From NCBI RefSeq assembly GCF_910592395.1, contig NC_088315.1:6140501-6204500 (forward strand): DNA of 64,000 nucleotides, in the 5' to 3' direction. The notes below the pieces were generated by a model. It saw only the letters and a program-made list of their open reading frames with translations, did no database searches and was not told where the DNA came from. Within the stretch, counting starts at the first letter, position 1, and each line of letters begins with the position of its first letter. This DNA is from Lineus longissimus. Its lineage: Eukaryota; Nemertea; Pilidiophora; Heteronemertea; Lineidae. The position numbers and the translations under genes were made by a program. This document shows positions 60,906 through 64,000 of this stretch, one piece after another.

Positions 60906-61016
60906 GCCCTTTGCCAGCTACGCCGGTGTTGTCTGGCGTCTTTTACCGTGAAGATATATTGTTGAGATGGTTTGTTTGCTCGACCACAGGTGGTACCGGC
61001 GTATCTTGCGAAGGGC
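60906..61016 (+). mobile_element. MITE family B, left-arm-deleted copy
   Basis: GCCCTTTG, then TGTCTGGCGTCTTTTACCGT, GAAGAT, a diverged GATGGTTTGTT, GGTGGTACCG and GAAGGGC match the loop and right arm of the 14327-14507 element. Most of the left arm is absent. Confidence 0.7.
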
Positions 61017-62037
61017 CAATTAAAAGAATATCTGGCTGCCTTTATCTCAAAATTAGATTTTGAACAGTACTGCTGTTTGTCACACATCTGTCCAAGGCTT
61101 CATTGTACAATCATTACTGGGTTTATTTGGCAATTGAAAGATTCAGGTAATGGGTGAAAATTCAATCTAATTTTTCCGATTGAATTTGAACAGTACTGTA
61201 ATACTGTAATGGCAGGCCGCCTGGAGACTAGAGTATGCAGAGATCATCCCTTTACACGAGGCACCAGTCAACAACACACAGGGATTCACACCCAAAAGCA
61301 ATATTTCTCAAATGCGTATGAAATAGGATAACTTATTTCTGAACAGTACTGTATAGGCTGGTATGGCGGGGGAATGGACCGGTCCGAATATGTCTGATCA
61401 CTAAGCAGGGAGTAATCAAAAACTACCCACATAATCAAATCGACAGAGGGACACTTCCTAAAATTATCTCAAATAACAGCTATCATCATCAAGGAAAAGG
61501 ATAAAGCTCACAAATATCCTGAAAAACAAGAAATTATATCAGAAATTAACGTTTATACGCACCTGTCAACACACGTCCACCAACTCGTCAGTCCAATCAA
61601 ACCCAGGGGTGTCAGATAGCGGAATCTTTCATACACTCTAACTCTCAAAGTTTATGAACAGTTTTAATCAACAATGCTGAAATGCTGCAGACTATAGTTA
61701 ACTTTTCTTTCTTAAACAAAAATTAGTTGTTTCATTTAGGAAGTACAGGGCGACGACTAATGGTGTTCATAGGTGTTGGGGAACTTCACCTCCCCTCAAA
61801 AATAATGGTTTCACCCAATTAGATTACGTTTTTCGACCACCTGACCACAGGCAACTCGATGTTTAACATATCTGAAATTGCATTAAAACAAATAAATTCT
61901 TAACTAACTGGTGTTTTTTCTAATAAAAGTGTATATCTTTATTCAACATATCATGTATTTGTTGTATCTATTTCCACAACTACTCCTTGATGGAGGTGAA
62001 ATTAAAATTTTCCATTTGCCTGTGCAAGATGGTATTA

Positions 62038-62944
62038 GCGATTTGTTACATCCTCAATGTGTATATTGAGGGATGTCGGAGTTCTTCTAACAGGTGACGC
62101 CACCATTAGTTCGCGAGTTCTTATACGCGGGAAATAAGAATGCGCACGTGTGGATGGGATGGCCCCCTCAAGGTCCCCAGTTGGATTTATGATAATGTGA
62201 AGGGGGTCCTGGGAGGGGGGGGGGGTGTTCCCAGCCTTGGGCTTCTGCTAGCCAGGATTCATACTGGTGATAAACCATTCAATCGGGCATTCAATGGGTA
62301 CTCAGATGAATGTGATCTTTGCTATAGAGCTCGTTCATTGGTCTGCTTTGAGATGGATTATCAGGTGTGGATCTGCTGGTGCTGGCCTTGGCTCTGGGTG
62401 TAACAGCATTTGTTATCTCGCCAGGTCTGGTTGTGACAGTATCTGCAATCTCATCAGGTCTGGTTGTGCCAGCATCTCCTGTCTACAGGTCTGGTTGTGA
62501 CAGCAAATGCGGTATTATAAAGTCTGGTTGCGGAAGCATGTTATGGTATGGTTGTTGCAGTATCTGCTGTCTCTTTAGGTATGGTGTTATGATTTCATGC
62601 CATCACTTTATGAAAATGATCAGGTATTCACCATGTGAAAATGAGACACATTTTTCCTGAGGGTGGAGACAGCGGGTCGAGGTTATATCCAATCCGCCTT
62701 TGCAGGTCATGTGTCTCTGACTCTGTCAATATATGATACTTCTCATTCTTACATTCTGATCAGCTATAGGCCTACTATTATCCAGGAAGACACCTGATTT
62801 CCTTGAGTGTGGGACGAAGTATTGGTCTAAGCGGATGAGGCTAATTCGTATTTCCCACGTCATGAACTAATGGTGACGTCATCTGTTATTTCTAGAAGAA
62901 CTCCGATATCCCTCGAAGTGTACATCGAGGATGTAACAAATCGC
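62038..62944. mobile_element. Long-TIR (Mutator-like) transposon next to the 62985 gene
   Basis: The left arm starts GCGATTTGTTACATCCTCAA, and the right arm is its inverted counterpart ending at 62944. Arms align over about 105 bp, including GAGGGAT, GGAGTTCTTCTA, GTGACG(C/T)CACCATTAGTTC and CGGGAAATA/GTGGGAAATA. GGTATTAGC flanks both sides (62031-62039 and 62947-62955), a 9-bp target duplication if the element is taken as 62040-62946. No transposase is visible inside. A minisatellite occupies part of the interior. Confidence 0.75.
62393..62588 (+). repeat. Minisatellite of about 33-bp units
   Basis: About six degenerate units of the form TCTGGTTGTGACAGTATCTG followed by CAATCTCATCAGG; spacing is about 24-34 bp. 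It lies inside the long-TIR transposon. Confidence 0.75.
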
Positions 62945-62984
62945 GCGGTATTAGCTTCGTCCTTCTTGGCATGAAAACTAAAAA

Positions 62985-63959
62985 ATGGCTGCGAATTCGA
63001 AAGTTTCGGAAATTGACGTTGAAACTGTTGAAACACGACATATCTTCGATCGTGCAACAATAAAGAGCATTCCGAAATATAGATGCTTGAAATGCAGAGC
63101 CAAAGACCAAAGAAACTGTTCAGATGAGAGCGGAAGGCTTTACCTACAATGTAACCGAAAATGGCAGGAGGTCGAGAAACTTGACAAGAAAATCAAGTTT
63201 TTATGTGGAGAAAAAACATTGAACGAAATCAAGAAATCTCCAGAAATTGGAATCTGTAGGAGCTGTCTAAAAGCACTGAATGATGCTTACAGAGTTATTG
63301 TAAACATTCATAAAAGCGCATGGGGTTCATCCTTAGATGAGTCAAAAAACGCGAATGAGGACAATAATTATAATGGTAATGGAGACACTGTCAACAAGGG
63401 GCCCACAGATCTTGATATCGCTGATAATATTGCTGCTGGCGCTAGCGCTAAGGCGCGCGATTCGTCTAGTGATCATAAAAGGCCTATTCGTGTAGTTCAA
63501 GGAAGTGATGATGAAGACGAAAATGAAGGGTTGGTGAAGAAGTCAACGGCACCACTTATCATACAACCAGAACGTACTCCCAAGGGATGGGGGCGTAATC
63601 TTTTTGATTACCATGGTTACCAGGTGACGAAAAAGAAGAGAAAACATCCTACTGCTGTTGATGGCAAGTCAACGGCTAAGGATCAAGGAGGTGTGCTGGT
63701 GACCTATACATGTTCTGATGGTACTGGACCGGATCCGAGTGACACGTATACCATCACGTCTAACTCTGGGGAGGACTATGAAATAACAGATGAGGAATTG
63801 TTGAGAAAAATAACCAGGAAGGAATTTCTGGAAATCCTGAAGTCTTTGGCCAACTCTGCAGGGGTCGGTCCAGGAGAACAAGTCGTTTTTCGAGTGGGAC
63901 GTGCAGGTGGTGATCAGCTGAAAGTAGAAGTTGTGAAACCCTCTATGCAGAGAAGTTGA
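62985..63959 (+). CDS. Uncharacterised protein with ZAD-like Cys2...Cys2 module
   Basis: A 324-codon open frame starting in a good context (AAAATGGCT) and ending in TGA. Residues 34-37 are CLKC and 91-94 are CRSC, with further Cys at 45, 56 and 74. The second pair continues as LKALNDAYRV. This resembles the zinc-finger-associated domain (ZAD) layout, where the Cys pairs bracket a helical region and the second pair sits at a helix start, but the resemblance is by eye only. The middle is low-complexity (Asn/Asp/Ser), with an acidic patch GSDDEDENEG and a basic KKKRKHP that could be a nuclear localisation signal. The last 60 residues look ordered (ITDEELLRKITRKEFLEILK). No C2H2 fingers are present. 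It may be a single-exon gene or a first exon with an in-frame stop. A transposon right end lies 40 bp upstream. Confidence 0.62.
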   Translation: MAANSKVSEIDVETVETRHIFDRATIKSIPKYRCLKCRAKDQRNCSDESGRLYLQCNRKWQEVEKLDKKIKFLCGEKTLNEIKKSPEIGICRSCLKALNDAYRVIVNIHKSAWGSSLDESKNANEDNNYNGNGDTVNKGPTDLDIADNIAAGASAKARDSSSDHKRPIRVVQGSDDEDENEGLVKKSTAPLIIQPERTPKGWGRNLFDYHGYQVTKKKRKHPTAVDGKSTAKDQGGVLVTYTCSDGTGPDPSDTYTITSNSGEDYEITDEELLRKITRKEFLEILKSLANSAGVGPGEQVVFRVGRAGGDQLKVEVVKPSMQRS

Positions 63960-64000
63960 CTGTGGTAATGGATTATGGACTGAATAGTTGATGAGGCAGT
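63960..64000. other. 3' flank of the last gene, window edge
   Basis: Only 41 bp follow the stop codon. No signal is visible. Confidence 0.5.

Larger units (their letters stand above)
55403..62984. other. Intergenic upstream of gelsolin-like gene
   Basis: Untranslated first exon(s) of the gelsolin-like gene should lie here. Strong minus-strand donors occur near 59018 (AACAG|GTAAGT) and 61568 (GACAG|GTGCGT). Imperfect direct repeats CAATTTGGGTGTGTTCA lie at about 57418 and 57602. Several transposons are listed separately. No protein gene was recognised before 62985. Confidence 0.5.

Noticed and set aside
60587-61087. 166-codon minus-strand open frame
   Set aside because: It reads straight through two MITEs (60725-60884 and 60906-61016); its sequence is transposon-derived and low in protein character.

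Overview
This is a 64-kb piece of an animal nuclear genome. Genes are split into many short exons with GT-AG introns, and the intergenic and intronic DNA is AT-rich and full of short inverted-repeat transposons. The gelsolin-like gene has the three-repeat layout and sequence of earthworm-type (EWAM) gelsolins. The intron repeat ending in an AGCTCACC/GGTGAGCT hairpin is of a type common in molluscs and relatives. Together these suggest a lophotrochozoan invertebrate (mollusc, brachiopod, annelid or similar). I cannot name the species.

Layout: 1-5862 has no recognised gene and carries small hairpin transposons. 5863-15241 (minus) is a nine-exon KIAA0930 (DUF2045) orthologue. 15242-19886 is intergenic. 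19887-30090 (minus) is a 21-exon EIF4G2 (DAP5/NAT1/p97) orthologue, apparently starting at a CUG codon. 32238-36511 (minus) is an eight-exon PDHX (E3-binding protein of pyruvate dehydrogenase). It lies head to head with a nine-exon FKBP4/FKBP5-type immunophilin at 37513-41491 (plus). A 661-bp transposon fills most of the 1-kb gap between them. 46430-55402 (minus) is a ten-exon gelsolin-like actin-severing protein. 62985-63959 (plus) is a 324-codon open frame with a ZAD-like Cys2...Cys2 module. It starts 40 bp beyond a second, longer member of the same transposon family.

The genes are unrelated housekeeping functions (translation initiation, mitochondrial metabolism, Hsp90 co-chaperone, actin dynamics) with no operon logic. 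I worked out exon boundaries by hand from reading frame, GT/AG signals and remembered family sequences. Every junction listed keeps phase across the whole gene.

The most notable points are: the CUG start of EIF4G2, at the same distance from a GGASR motif as the vertebrate GUG start; a Mutator-like long-TIR element lying directly against two gene starts; a 15-nt tandem splice donor in EIF4G2; and many MITE families with visible target-site duplications. I found no CRISPR array, convincing tRNA, rRNA or viral gene.
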